Shown here: piece by piece, positions 43,587-53,215 of the stretch
Layout: the number at the start of each line of letters is the position of its first letter
Numbering within the stretch: position 1 is the first letter of the stretch
Assembly (NCBI GenBank): GCA_009930275.1
Contig: RZYP01000004.1
Coordinates: forward strand, 1 to 64,000
Reading direction: 5' to 3'
Length of the DNA stretch: 64,000 bases
Source of the DNA: Negativicutes bacterium
Lineage (GTDB): Bacteria > Bacillota_C > Negativicutes > Acidaminococcales > Acidaminococcaceae
Position numbers and translations under genes: made by a program
Notes under the pieces: generated by a model
Told to the model about the DNA's origin: nothing
What the model saw: the letters and a program-made list of their open reading frames with translations, nothing else
The model's database searches: none

Positions 43587-45608
43587 TTAGTTCTCACGGA
43601 CAACAGGGAAAAATCCCATGTCTTCCTTGATCATGTGTCCTACAATGACATCATCGACGATGAAGGAGAAAAAGGCCGTTGGTTTTACTTTTCCCTCCAA
43701 ATAGCTGTCTTTCAGCCTCAAGGCATCGGCAATGATTAGTTTGTGTATTTTTGAATGTTCTTTGGCCCCGCTATAGTTAGTCTCGTTCAAGATAAGCTCC
43801 TCGCTATTAAAATGATAAACCACATGATTCAGAAATTCTTCCAGTCGCGCCTCAATCTCTTCCTTTGCGGCTCCGCTAAAACCAGCATAAACCAATTCAT
43901 TGCCAAGCTTGACCAGCTCACGGTGCTGATTATCAATGACGCTATTGCCGCTTTCCCATTCTTTGTTCCATTCAAGCTGTACCGTCGCTATTGTCGGACT
44001 GTCTCTCAAGTCATCCGCATTAAAAACACGGTTTCTTCCGGTTTCTTTGGCATGATACAAGGCATCATCTACTCTCTTATACCACTGAAGAAAACTCTCT
44101 TCTTTCTTTTTCTCGGCAACGCCAAAACTGGAGGTAACTCTGCCGACGGAGGGATGTTCAAATTCTTCCAAGGCTCTGCGAAGTTTCTCCGCTGCTACTG
44201 CCGCGTTCTTTGCGTCTGTATTAGGTAACAGAACTAAGAATTCTTCGCCCCCCGTCCTGATTACGCTATCGGTACTGCGAACCTTGCTTTTAACTATTCT
44301 GGCGACACGTTTCAATACTCTGTCACCAACTAAATGCCCCCAATTATCGTTGACGCTTTTAAAATGATCTATATCTAACAAAAGCAGAGAAAGGGGAGTT
44401 TTATTACGTTCCGCATTCTTTATACCGTTTTCCAAAAGCCTTGTGCCGGCTCTTCTGTTCAAGCAACCCGTCATAGGGTCATGTGTTGCTATTTCCTTAA
44501 GCTTGTTATTTTCTATACGATACAAAGAAAACAGTATAGTAAATATAAAAGCAACAAAAATTAAGGTTATTAGCAGCGCCGGCATGCCCAACAATCTTTG
44601 CAGTGCTATGAAATACGGGTTTTCGCCATTGGCAAAAGGAATAATATCATTTGGAACGTGTGAAATAAGAAACCACGCATTGTCAGAACCTTTTATTACA
44701 ATATCATTATCAGGAGTGCCTATGAATTTAGCTCTGGCTTCTACATCAGGTTCTAATATACGGAAAGTAAACAAACCGCTTGGGCTAAAGAATTGTCCAT
44801 TTTTTCCCGCCGTTATAAGTGCCCATTCCTCCGGAAACATATTGGCAAAATTATTTTCCGATTTATCAGGATACATAAACGCCCATTCTTTGTTGGATTC
44901 AGGGCCTGCAAACCAATAACTCTTCTCATTCACAAGCTGCATATACATGGATTCTTGCGTAGCACGTTTAATATTATCAATCACATAGCTGCCAAAATAA
45001 TTCACGATTAAAACGCCATGTTTTGTTCCCTGCCGGTCAAAAACAGGCACGCCGAAGCGAATCATTGGTTTAGCCGGTACCTCTATGCCACCGTTTTCCA
45101 CATTTAAATCAAAATTAGAACGATAGATATTTCTATTGTCAAGTTTCATTGTTTCGTTAAAATATTTCATGTTACTTTTGTTTTGAAGGGCTTCAGCGGC
45201 AACTATTACAGGTTTGCCTTCATTAAAGTTTATTCTGACTTTCTCGGCGCCGTTTCCATCTATGTAACGAATTTGGTCATATTTCTTCATCTTGTCGGCA
45301 AAAAGAAGCCACTCATTTTCCAAGTCTTCTTTAGACCCACTGCCCTCAATATAATTTTTGAAAACAGCGTTCTCGGCCAAATACATTAAATCAGAAACAC
45401 GTTCTCTCAATTCATTATCAATAAGTCTTTTTTGCCCGGAAATCAATATTTCGTGTTCTCTGGCTAAAGTGGACCTGTCTAGATCAACATCACGTTTTTC
45501 AAAAGCTGCAAAAGCGCATATAAAAACAAGAAACGTTATCAAAAAAGTAGCCAAAAATATTTTTATATGCTTAAAAACAAGCTCCAATGCGCTTTCTCTC
45601 ATTATCAT
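43587..45608 (-). CDS. membrane diguanylate cyclase with C-terminal hemerythrin domain
   Basis: A 673-residue sensor. TM helix at about 16-34, an extracytoplasmic dCache-like sensor to about 340, a second TM helix (MPALLITLIFVAFIFTILFSL), GGDEF domain about 375-530, then a bacteriohemerythrin domain to the end. The active site reads GGEEF, and RSTD five residues before it is a product-inhibition I-site, so it should make c-di-GMP. Hemerythrin ligands are visible as DNQHREL, YHFNSEE, HSKIH and GHMIKED, enough for a di-iron oxygen site. So it likely ties c-di-GMP to both an outside ligand and internal O2/redox state. GGGGAG lies 6 bases before the ATG. Confidence 0.93.
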   Translation of the reverse strand: MIMRESALELVFKHIKIFLATFLITFLVFICAFAAFEKRDVDLDRSTLAREHEILISGQKRLIDNELRERVSDLMYLAENAVFKNYIEGSGSKEDLENEWLLFADKMKKYDQIRYIDGNGAEKVRINFNEGKPVIVAAEALQNKSNMKYFNETMKLDNRNIYRSNFDLNVENGGIEVPAKPMIRFGVPVFDRQGTKHGVLIVNYFGSYVIDNIKRATQESMYMQLVNEKSYWFAGPESNKEWAFMYPDKSENNFANMFPEEWALITAGKNGQFFSPSGLFTFRILEPDVEARAKFIGTPDNDIVIKGSDNAWFLISHVPNDIIPFANGENPYFIALQRLLGMPALLITLIFVAFIFTILFSLYRIENNKLKEIATHDPMTGCLNRRAGTRLLENGIKNAERNKTPLSLLLLDIDHFKSVNDNWGHLVGDRVLKRVARIVKSKVRSTDSVIRTGGEEFLVLLPNTDAKNAAVAAEKLRRALEEFEHPSVGRVTSSFGVAEKKKEESFLQWYKRVDDALYHAKETGRNRVFNADDLRDSPTIATVQLEWNKEWESGNSVIDNQHRELVKLGNELVYAGFSGAAKEEIEARLEEFLNHVVYHFNSEELILNETNYSGAKEHSKIHKLIIADALRLKDSYLEGKVKPTAFFSFIVDDVIVGHMIKEDMGFFPVVREN

Positions 45609-45762
45609 AATCTGCTCCCCGCGTAATTGCTCATATTTTTAGGATGTATTATTGCGATATTCGTCGCAGCGTCGATTATACCTGCCTGCGCCTTAACTCA
45701 AACAGCTGTTTTTACCGAATTTGTTGATATAATACTGAAAAAGCAGTAAGGTCTTGTCTGCC

Positions 45763-45789
45763 AAAGAAAAAGCACCACTTTGTGGTGCT
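45763..45789 (-). terminator. terminator after the 176-residue unknown gene
   Basis: AGCACCAC, loop, GTGGTGCT followed on the minus strand by TTTTTCTTT. Confidence 0.75.
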
Positions 45790-45894
45790 AATAATTTGGA
45801 GCCAGTGATTTCAGGGCTGCCGGGCATCAAGCTCAGATATAATTCCAACTATTTATAAACTCTTTGTTTACAAATATATACAAACGCTATGCAG

Positions 45895-46425
45895 CTAGAT
45901 GCAGGGGCAAGGCTTGATCGCGACAAAACGGCCTGTTTCTTTTTCATCTGCTGACGTTAACCTTTTGCCTTCCTCTGGGGCTGCGTAATCACAACTATAC
46001 TTTTCCGGATCAAAGGCCTTATTGCGGCAATCTTTAAGAATTGCCAATGCTGTTTCCGGCTCATAATATGAAAAAGGCAAAAGACCAAAAACACTGGTCA
46101 ATACTTCATACACTTTCTTATCCAACTCATCCTGGCTTAAGGCAAGTCTCTCGCCACATTCCCTTATCATACCGATGCGATAAGTAGAAACAGAAACATT
46201 GTCATATTTATAAACACAATCCGCTTCGCGACAACCAGAAATCTGTATGGCCATCGCAGAAACTGCTGCTTCAAGCGCCTCTTCATATTGTTCATTTGCC
46301 AGATACCTGAGCGCCAAATAAAATGCACTTGCTTCTAAAGAATGCCACTCTTTCTTTATGCCGTATGCAAGAAATTCTTCTTCGAGCTCTTGAATACTTT
46401 TCTCTCTCATTCTTTTTTTAGCCAT
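45895..46425 (-). CDS. hypothetical protein, 176 residues
   Basis: I do not recognise the family. The protein is cytoplasmic by composition, with a helical first half (EKSIQELEEEFLAYGIKKEWHS, then ASAFYLALRYLANEQYEEALEAAVSAMAI) that looks like TPR-type helices. A CREADC pair sits in the middle, a CRNKAFDPEKYSCDY follows, and the very end is KPCPCI, so five or six cysteines might bind a metal. GGAAG precedes the ATG at 46425. It stands alone between the diguanylate cyclase and two tRNA genes. Confidence 0.7.
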   Translation of the reverse strand: MAKKRMREKSIQELEEEFLAYGIKKEWHSLEASAFYLALRYLANEQYEEALEAAVSAMAIQISGCREADCVYKYDNVSVSTYRIGMIRECGERLALSQDELDKKVYEVLTSVFGLLPFSYYEPETALAILKDCRNKAFDPEKYSCDYAAPEEGKRLTSADEKETGRFVAIKPCPCI

Positions 46426-46611
46426 AGTATCATCTTCCTTTGCTAAATGATTACTCACCTGCCAGGCCTGCTTTTACTAACAGTATTTACATAAAATAAC
46501 CCTTTTCCATTAAATTTCGCTAAATATCTGAAATAACCTGCAAAATTTATCATTTTCTACAACAAATATATCTATATTAAATATAAAGTGCCTAGTGAAA
46601 AAAATATAACA

Positions 46612-46645
46612 AAAAAGACACCACAGATAATATCTACAGTGTCCT
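46612..46645 (-). terminator. terminator of the tRNA-Leu pair
   Basis: GACAC...ATA and ATATCTACAGTGTC form a hairpin, followed on the minus strand by TTTTTTG. Confidence 0.6.
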
Positions 46646-46691
46646 TAAGTCTCTTAAATAAAAGTATACGCCAACTTCAACAATATCAATA

Positions 46692-46775
46692 TGGTGCGGT
46701 TGGTGGGATTTGAACCCACACGAGTCTCCCCGCCACCCCCTCAAGATGGTGCGTCTGCCGTTCCGCCACAACCGC
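46692..46775 (-). tRNA. tRNA-Leu (anticodon GAG)
   Basis: 84 nt with encoded CCA and a long variable arm. GCGGTTG acceptor stem; the anticodon loop reads TTGAGGG, giving GAG. It decodes CUC, the predicted specifier codon of the cstA T-box. Confidence 0.9.
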
Positions 46776-46806
46776 ATAGAGATAAGTCTTTGTTACAGTA
46801 TGAAAT

Positions 46807-46892
46807 TGGTGCGGCCGAGAGGATTTGAACCTCCACAGGGTTGCCCCTACTAGCTCCTGAGGCTAGCGCGTCTGCCGTTCCGCCACGACCGC
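46807..46892 (-). tRNA. tRNA-Leu (anticodon CAG)
   Basis: 86 nt with encoded CCA and a long variable arm. GCGGTCG acceptor stem; anticodon loop CTCAGGA. Confidence 0.92.
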
Positions 46893-46941
46893 GCATCATA
46901 TACCGGCAACGTTAATATGATAGCATATCATGCTTTTACCG

Positions 46942-47532
46942 TCAATAGTCTGCTAATCGATTTTTATACAATTTATAATATTGTCCTCGATCGTGCAAGA
47001 CATTTTTTACGTATTCACGTGTATCTGCGTAAGGAATCTTTTCTATATTGCCAAAATCGGTATCCCAATTATATTCTTCCATCCATTTTTTGGTATTGCC
47101 GCGGCCCGCGTTATAAGCAGTGAGCATCAACACACGATTGTGCTCAAATTCATATTCCAGCTCACTTAAATACCAGCAGCCCATACGAATATTTACTTCC
47201 GGTTCGGCAAGCTTTTCCATTTTAAAATCCTGCATCCCCATTTCGCCGGCAATCCAGTTCCCGGTCTGAGGCATTATCTGCATGAGCCCTACTGCTCCAG
47301 GCTTAGATTTTGCGTCAATACGGAAACCGCTCTCGTTCTTAATAACGGCTGCAACCAGAAAAGGATCCAGTTTATTCTTTCTGCTATACTCAATTATCTC
47401 TTCCTGGTACGGCCAAAGATATACGAACCGCATCTGAACTTCATCAGACCGCCAAATTTGCCAGACTGCAAAGACCAGGCAGACAAAAAGCGCCCAATAA
47501 AACCACCGCCTGCTCTTTTTCCTACTTCGCAA
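46942..47532 (-). CDS. lytic transglycosylase, Slt family
   Basis: A 196-residue membrane-anchored enzyme. The N-terminal helix (FYWALFVCLVFAVW) acts as a signal anchor. VAAVIKNESGF holds the catalytic Glu; GAVGLMQIMPQTG and LTAYNAGRGNTKKW are the lysozyme-like motifs. It cleaves the glycan strand of peptidoglycan in the periplasm. It follows coaE by 13 bp and ends the polA-mutM-coaE unit. Confidence 0.93.
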   Translation of the reverse strand: MRSRKKSRRWFYWALFVCLVFAVWQIWRSDEVQMRFVYLWPYQEEIIEYSRKNKLDPFLVAAVIKNESGFRIDAKSKPGAVGLMQIMPQTGNWIAGEMGMQDFKMEKLAEPEVNIRMGCWYLSELEYEFEHNRVLMLTAYNAGRGNTKKWMEEYNWDTDFGNIEKIPYADTREYVKNVLHDRGQYYKLYKNRLADY

Positions 47533-47545
47533 GCTTATCCCTCCG

Positions 47546-48139
47546 CTATTTAACCGCCTCTTTCCAGGCAGAAATTATTTGCTTTTCAGTCTCTTCCCAA
47601 GTACCGCTATTATCTATAATCAGTGACGCATACTTTTCCTTTTCAACCAATGGCATTTGTGCGGCTATTCTCGCTTTTACAGCTTCTTCCGTCAGACCGC
47701 TTCTCTCCATGGTACGCATAACTTGTTTTTCCACAGGCAAAGCAACCAGCCAGACTTCGTCTACCTTCTTATGCCATCCGCTCTCTATCAAAAGGGGTAT
47801 ATCCAAAATTACAACCCGTGCACCTGATTCACTGCATTTCTGCAGAAAAATATCTATTTCGGCCCAAACAAAGGCATGAATGATGCCTTCTAAAACACGT
47901 AAAGCTTTTTTATCACTAAAAACCATTTCAGCCAAAGCAGCTCTGTCTATCTGCCCATCCTCAGCCACAACCCTCGGGCCAAAAGCAGCAACTACTTCTT
48001 GATAGCCTTTTGTTCCCGGCAAAACAGCGTTTCTGGCCGCTTCATCCGCATCAAATACAGACGCTCCCAAAGCCCTCAGCTTGTTTGCTACAGAAGTTTT
48101 GCCGGAACCAATGCCACCCGTCAAGCCAATAATCTTCAT
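47546..48139 (-). CDS. coaE: dephospho-CoA kinase
   Basis: A 197-residue P-loop kinase for the last step of coenzyme A synthesis. GLTGGIGSGKT is the Walker A motif; DADEAARNAVLPG and VVILDIPLLIESGWH are standard CoaE blocks. The ATG at 48139 has AGAGGTG upstream; an ATG three codons earlier is too near the ribosome site. Confidence 0.96.
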   Translation of the reverse strand: MKIIGLTGGIGSGKTSVANKLRALGASVFDADEAARNAVLPGTKGYQEVVAAFGPRVVAEDGQIDRAALAEMVFSDKKALRVLEGIIHAFVWAEIDIFLQKCSESGARVVILDIPLLIESGWHKKVDEVWLVALPVEKQVMRTMERSGLTEEAVKARIAAQMPLVEKEKYASLIIDNSGTWEETEKQIISAWKEAVK

Positions 48140-48151
48140 TTCTAACACCTC

Positions 48152-48973
48152 TTAGTGCTGGCAGTTAGGGCAATAAGTCGTGCCTCGCCCTGCCACCTTT
48201 GTTCCAAGCAATTCTCCTCCGCATTTTTTGCAAGGTTGACCTTTGCGGCCATAGACCAAAAGATAGTTTTGATTCTGACCTTGATTACCATTGCCGTCTT
48301 TATAGTTGCGGAAGGTAGTTCCATGATTTTTGATACCTTGCTTGATAACCTTATTAACGCCCTTAAGCAGCTTTTCTATTTCCTTTCTGCTCAAAGAATC
48401 CGCAGGGCGCTGCGGCAATATTCCTGCTGTTGCCAGTGCCTCGTCGGCATAAATATTGCCCAAACCCGCAATAATTTCCTGATTCAGGATCACTCCCTTA
48501 ATTGCCGCCGAGCGCTTTTTAAAAACCTCCTGCAAGTAATCAACAGTCAGTTCCTTAGTTCCCGGTTCGGGACCGAGATTATCATAACCTGCGATACTGA
48601 TATCGTCATTTACAATCAGATGCATGGAGCCAAAAGTCCTGATATCGCAGAACCATAGTGTCTTACCTCCCGTCAATTCAAATTTGACCTTAGCGTAAGC
48701 TGGTTCTTCGTCTTCGCTGGCGGTGACAATCAACGAACCTGTCATGCGCAGATGCATTATCAACTTTATATTAGTCCCAAATTCAAGCGTTAAATATTTA
48801 CCATTTCTTTTCAAATCCCTGATGCATTGCCCCACCAAAATATCAGCAAAAACTTCGGGTGATGGATGCTTAATTATCCGAGGAAGCCTTATCTCCACTC
48901 GTTTGATCAATTTATTTAATATGTGCGGTGTCAGTGTTTTCCTGACTTGTTCTATTTCTGGTAATTCCGGCAT
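48152..48973 (-). CDS. mutM: formamidopyrimidine-DNA glycosylase
   Basis: A 273-residue Fpg/MutM. The N-terminal PELPEIE gives the catalytic Pro and Glu after Met removal. LIMHLRMTGSL and LNQEIIAGLGNIYADEAL are core motifs, and the C-terminal zinc finger is CKKCGG...CPNCQH. It removes oxidised purines from DNA. It lies 12 bp after polA, a common arrangement. Confidence 0.97.
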   Translation of the reverse strand: MPELPEIEQVRKTLTPHILNKLIKRVEIRLPRIIKHPSPEVFADILVGQCIRDLKRNGKYLTLEFGTNIKLIMHLRMTGSLIVTASEDEEPAYAKVKFELTGGKTLWFCDIRTFGSMHLIVNDDISIAGYDNLGPEPGTKELTVDYLQEVFKKRSAAIKGVILNQEIIAGLGNIYADEALATAGILPQRPADSLSRKEIEKLLKGVNKVIKQGIKNHGTTFRNYKDGNGNQGQNQNYLLVYGRKGQPCKKCGGELLGTKVAGRGTTYCPNCQH

Positions 48974-48985
48974 CGATCTTTCTCC

Positions 48986-51592
48986 TTACTTTGTTTCTGC
49001 CCAATTTTTCCCACAGGCTACGTCCGCCAAAAGGGGTACGGACAACTCAACTGTTCTTTCCATGATTTCTCTGACCATTTTTGCCACCAGCTCTTTTTCG
49101 CTGGCACAAACCTCCAGCACCAGTTCATCGTGCACCTGTAAAAGCACCCTGCTTTTAAGGCCTTCCTTCGTCAAGGCCTCTTGCACCTTAATCATGGCCA
49201 GTTTGATAATGTCGGCTGCAGTGCCCTGAATCGGTGTGTTGATTGCAGTTCTTTCAGCAAAACTGCGCAAATTAAAATTGCTGTTATTAATGTCCGGAAG
49301 ATAGCGCCGCCTGCCGAATAGAGTTGCGACATAACCGTTTTTCCTCGCAGTGGCAACCATTTCCTCCATGTACTTTTTAACACCTGTATAACGTTGGAAA
49401 TAACTATCTATGTATTTAGCAGCTTCATTTCTGCTAATACCCAATTGTTTGCCCAGACCATAATCACTTATACCATAAACAATGCCAAAATTAACTGCTT
49501 TGGCCCTCGTTCTCAGTTCAGAAGTCACTTCCTCCAAAGGCAAACCAAAGACTTCCGCCGCCGTTCTGGCGTGAACATCCTGACCTTTGGCAAAAGAATC
49601 GAGGAGCAGTTCGTCCTGCGCGATATGCGCTAAAATTCTTAATTCGACCTGCGAATAATCGCAAGACATAAGTAAGTCATAGCCTTCGCCCGGAACAAAC
49701 ATGGCTCGCATGCGCTTGCCAATTTCTGTCCGCACCGGTATGTTCTGCAGATTTGGCTCCGTGCTCGACAACCTGCCGGTAACAGTCACAGTTTGCTGAA
49801 AATGGGTGTGAATACGTCTGGTCAAAGGATTTATCAAAGGTTTCAAGCCTTCAAGATATGTTGAATAAAGCTTTGCCAATTGTCGATGCTGCAGGATAGT
49901 CCCCACCAAAGGATGCTGCCCTTCCAGCTCTTCCAGCACGCTCACATCAGTCGAATAGCCTGTCTTTGTCTTTTTCACCGCAGGCAGACCTAGTTTTTCA
50001 AAAAGCAAAACTCCAAGCTGCTTGGGCGATTTCAAATTGAACTTTTCTCCCGCCTGCTCATAGGCCAAGGATTCGAGTTCATCAAGCTTAAGAGCGAATT
50101 CTTTCGTAATACTTGCCAACATTTCTTCATCAATGGCAATACCTGCCAGCTCCATAGCTGCAAGTACTGAAACCAGCGGCTGCTCTATTTTGTCGTATAA
50201 AGGCCTCAGTTCTTTTTCCTCTAAATAATTTAGCAATAATGGACTCAATTCTTCCAGATCCTGAACAGTTCCCCCATCATTTTTCAGCAAATAGCGATCA
50301 GCCAATGACTTCAGGCTGTAAGAATTTTCTCCAGGCTCGACAAGATAAGCGACCAAGGAACAATCAACGGCTATGCCGGCTGCTTTAATTTTATTTGCCA
50401 GACAGGCCTTGATAAGCTCCTTGCCATCACAGACAATTTTTTTCTGTGTTTCATCGGCCAGCCATGTATAAACCTCGGGCCATGCCTCACTCGCTTCCGG
50501 GAAAATATAAATTGTACGGTCCTTGATCAAGGACAAGCTCCCTATTTTAAGATTTGGAATTTCTCCGATAATCTCGGCCGTTAAACAGGTTTCCCCCTGC
50601 GCCGCCTTCATCGAAGCGAATAAGGCTTTCGCCTGTTCTGCGGTCATTACCGCTTTTTGCGGATATCGTTCAACCTGGGAATAGACTTCTTCACCGAAAA
50701 GGTCGAAAGTTTCCGGCCCGTCCGAACCAAGCACTGCAGAAAAGCGTTCCCACAGATTTCTGAACTCCAATTCCTGCATCAAGTTCTTTGCTTCTGCCTT
50801 CATACCCTTCAACCGGTGCTTGTCTAAATCCAATTCAACCGGTACTTCAGTAAAAATAGTGGCCAGTTGCTTGGAAAGAAGGGCCATTTCCTTATTATTA
50901 GCCAGTTTCTCCTTCAAACTCTTGCCTGAAACTTCGTCGATATGTTCTAAAACATTCTCAACTGTCTGATATTCACAAATCAGCTTCATCGCTGTTTTTG
51001 GACCAACGCCGGGCACGCCGGGGATGTTGTCGGACGAGTCCCCCATCAGCCCCTTCAAATCAATAAGCTGGGCTGGGTTCAGTCCTTCGTAGTTCTTCTT
51101 GAATTCTTCCACGTCATACTCTTGTATATCCGTAATGCCTCGTTTTGTGTAAAAAACCTTAACGTTATCTCCCAAAAGCTGCAACTCATCCCTGTCGCCG
51201 GTAACAATAATGATTTCGGCTTCATTTGCTTTGCTCTTGGCAAAAGTCCCTATAATGTCGTCCGCTTCATAGCCATCCATTTCCAACACGCTGATGTTCA
51301 TTGCTTCCAACAATCTCTGCGCTATCGGAAACTGCTCGGATAATTCGCCGGGTGTTTCTTTGCGTTGGGCTTTATAATCACCAAACAGCTTATTTCTGAA
51401 GGTCACTCTTGATTTATCAAAAGCAACGGCAACCCACTTTGGTTTGACGTCACTTATGATCTTCAGCAACATGTTGCAAAAGCCATAGACAGCGCCAGTG
51501 TTCATGCCTTTTTTCGTCGTGAGAGGCGGTAAAGCAAAAAACGCCCTATGAATCAAGCTGCTGCCGTCTACTACCAAAAACTTATCTGCCAC
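48986..51592 (-). CDS. polA: DNA polymerase I
   Basis: An 868-residue polymerase. The 5'-3' exonuclease domain covers residues about 1-290 (DGSSLIHRAFFALPP, GDRDELQL, GDSSDNIPGVPGVG). The middle 3'-5' exonuclease-like domain (about 310-460) lacks the DxE proofreading motif, so editing is probably lost as in Bacillus. The polymerase domain has SCDYSQVELRILAHIA, KAVNFGIVYGISDYGL and VHDELVLE. It fills repair and Okazaki gaps and leads the polA-mutM-coaE-slt operon. Confidence 0.97.
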   Translation of the reverse strand: MADKFLVVDGSSLIHRAFFALPPLTTKKGMNTGAVYGFCNMLLKIISDVKPKWVAVAFDKSRVTFRNKLFGDYKAQRKETPGELSEQFPIAQRLLEAMNISVLEMDGYEADDIIGTFAKSKANEAEIIIVTGDRDELQLLGDNVKVFYTKRGITDIQEYDVEEFKKNYEGLNPAQLIDLKGLMGDSSDNIPGVPGVGPKTAMKLICEYQTVENVLEHIDEVSGKSLKEKLANNKEMALLSKQLATIFTEVPVELDLDKHRLKGMKAEAKNLMQELEFRNLWERFSAVLGSDGPETFDLFGEEVYSQVERYPQKAVMTAEQAKALFASMKAAQGETCLTAEIIGEIPNLKIGSLSLIKDRTIYIFPEASEAWPEVYTWLADETQKKIVCDGKELIKACLANKIKAAGIAVDCSLVAYLVEPGENSYSLKSLADRYLLKNDGGTVQDLEELSPLLLNYLEEKELRPLYDKIEQPLVSVLAAMELAGIAIDEEMLASITKEFALKLDELESLAYEQAGEKFNLKSPKQLGVLLFEKLGLPAVKKTKTGYSTDVSVLEELEGQHPLVGTILQHRQLAKLYSTYLEGLKPLINPLTRRIHTHFQQTVTVTGRLSSTEPNLQNIPVRTEIGKRMRAMFVPGEGYDLLMSCDYSQVELRILAHIAQDELLLDSFAKGQDVHARTAAEVFGLPLEEVTSELRTRAKAVNFGIVYGISDYGLGKQLGISRNEAAKYIDSYFQRYTGVKKYMEEMVATARKNGYVATLFGRRRYLPDINNSNFNLRSFAERTAINTPIQGTAADIIKLAMIKVQEALTKEGLKSRVLLQVHDELVLEVCASEKELVAKMVREIMERTVELSVPLLADVACGKNWAETK

Positions 51593-51651
51593 GTCGTCAC
51601 CGCTTTCCTAATATTTCACATTATATAATTATATCATAGGTAATATAAAAT

Positions 51652-51696
51652 AAAAAAACCTGCTATTGAATTTTAATATTAAAATCCAATAGCAGG
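51652..51696 (-). terminator. terminator of the aminotransferase gene
   Basis: CCTGCTATTGGATTTTAAT pairs with ATTAAAATTCAATAGCAGG, followed on the minus strand by TTTTTTTAT. Confidence 0.9.
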
Positions 51697-51710
51697 CCTT
51701 TGTCAACAAA

Positions 51711-52895
51711 TTAAATAGATTCTTTAATTGCTTCCGCCATTCTTCTGATACCCTCTACAATTTTATCGTCAGGCATGTTGGAATAATTTATACGCATATT
51801 GCGATCGGTTTTGCCATTCGGGAAAAATGCGTCCCCGGTAACGCCAGCAACGTTCTTTTCCAAGCATTTCAGGAAAATTTGAGCGGCACTGGTCCCTTGC
51901 GGGAAAGTCAGCCAGAGGAACAAGCCACCTTCCGGGTGTGTCCATTCCACGCCTTCAGGCATCATTTTTTCCATGCTTTCGATGATAAGATCACGACGAT
52001 GTTTATAGAGAGACTTAATTTTTTCGACGTGAGCATCAAGATCATAGTTTTCCATGTAGGCATCAGCCAGGCCTTGGTCAAAATTAGAAGTATGCAAATC
52101 AGCGCTTTGTTTTATTTTGACAAATTCAGACAAAACATCAGGTTTTGCTGCTACCCAGCCAAGACGCAAACCTGGGCAGAAGATTTTAGAAAATGTGCCA
52201 AGGAACATAACCAAGCCCGTGGTGTCCAAAGATTTCAAAGACGGAAGAATTTCGCCTTCGAACCGCAGTTCACCATAGGGATTATCTTCCAGTACAGGCA
52301 AATTATGCTTATTTACGACTTCCATGAATTTCGTGCGACGCTCCATACTCCAGGTACGTCCTGTCGGGTTTTGGAAGTCAGGAATTACATAAATGAATTT
52401 GCAGCGATCCGTAGTTTCCAGAATTTTATCCAATTCTTCCGGGATTAAGCCGCCGTTGTCAGTCGGTACCTCAACAAAAGTTGGTTCATAAGCATTGAAA
52501 GCATTCAATGCGCCAAGATAAGACGGGCTTTCACAAAGAACCACGTCGCCTGGGTCCAAGAACAGTTTACCGGCAAAATCCAGACACTGTTGCGAACCGG
52601 TAGTAATTAAAATTTCGTCAGGACTTACCCGTGCTCTATATTTCGCCAGCATGCGGTCAGCAATCTTCTCGCGCAATGTAATGCGTCCTTCAGTAGTAGC
52701 ATACTGAAGCAACTGTTTCCCTTCTTTTCCCAGCACATCCGCAGCTATCTTGGCCAGTTCCTCCACCGGAAACAACTCCGGAGCCGGCAAGCCGCCTGCG
52801 AAAGATATAATTTCCGGTTTCTGAGTAAGCTTTAGAAGCTCTCGGATTTCTGATGATTGCATTCTTTCCATGCGTTTAGCAAATTTAAAAGCCAT
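51711..52895 (-). CDS. PLP-dependent aminotransferase, class I/II (LysN/MocR-like)
   Basis: A 394-residue fold-type I aminotransferase. EIISFAGGLPAPELFP at the start, TTGSQQCLDFAGKLFLDPGD, YVIPDFQNPTGRTWS and GTFSKIFCPGLRLGW (PLP lysine in TFSK) are the typical blocks of 2-aminoadipate or branched/aromatic amino acid aminotransferases. There is no fused winged helix, so it is not a MocR regulator. The ATG at 52895 has a GGGTGGGGG run upstream. A promoter lies at 52975-53003. Confidence 0.92.
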   Translation of the reverse strand: MAFKFAKRMERMQSSEIRELLKLTQKPEIISFAGGLPAPELFPVEELAKIAADVLGKEGKQLLQYATTEGRITLREKIADRMLAKYRARVSPDEILITTGSQQCLDFAGKLFLDPGDVVLCESPSYLGALNAFNAYEPTFVEVPTDNGGLIPEELDKILETTDRCKFIYVIPDFQNPTGRTWSMERRTKFMEVVNKHNLPVLEDNPYGELRFEGEILPSLKSLDTTGLVMFLGTFSKIFCPGLRLGWVAAKPDVLSEFVKIKQSADLHTSNFDQGLADAYMENYDLDAHVEKIKSLYKHRRDLIIESMEKMMPEGVEWTHPEGGLFLWLTFPQGTSAAQIFLKCLEKNVAGVTGDAFFPNGKTDRNMRINYSNMPDDKIVEGIRRMAEAIKESI

Positions 52896-53215
52896 GATTA
52901 AACCCCCACCCATTAAAGATAAGTAAAATGTACGTTCAATTTAAATTTATGTAAATGTACAATTAACAAAAAGAATTTTATCACCGTTTCCCCACAGTGT
53001 CAAGATTGTAAACCTGCATGTCTATTTTTTACACAAACAATACATTTGTGTATTCAGCGAGAACTGAAGGGTGACTTCATTTCCATGAAATCATTTTTAT
53101 ATAACTATTAGAACATTCCGCAATATTTCTTCTTTTCAATTAATCTGTTCAAAGGCGCACTTTAATCGAAAAACGTCGGAACAAGCCCTATCTTCGTAGA
53201 AATATTAGCCTGACA
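52896..53215. other. aminotransferase upstream region with promoter and palindromes
   Basis: On the minus strand TTGACA (52998-53003), 17-bp spacer and TAAAAT (52975-52980) drive the aminotransferase. Upstream lies an inverted repeat TACACAAA (53030-53037) with TTTGTGTA (53045-53052), a likely operator or activator site. A TGTAC...GTACA pair flanks 52930-52961 in the leader. No gene is seen. Confidence 0.5.
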
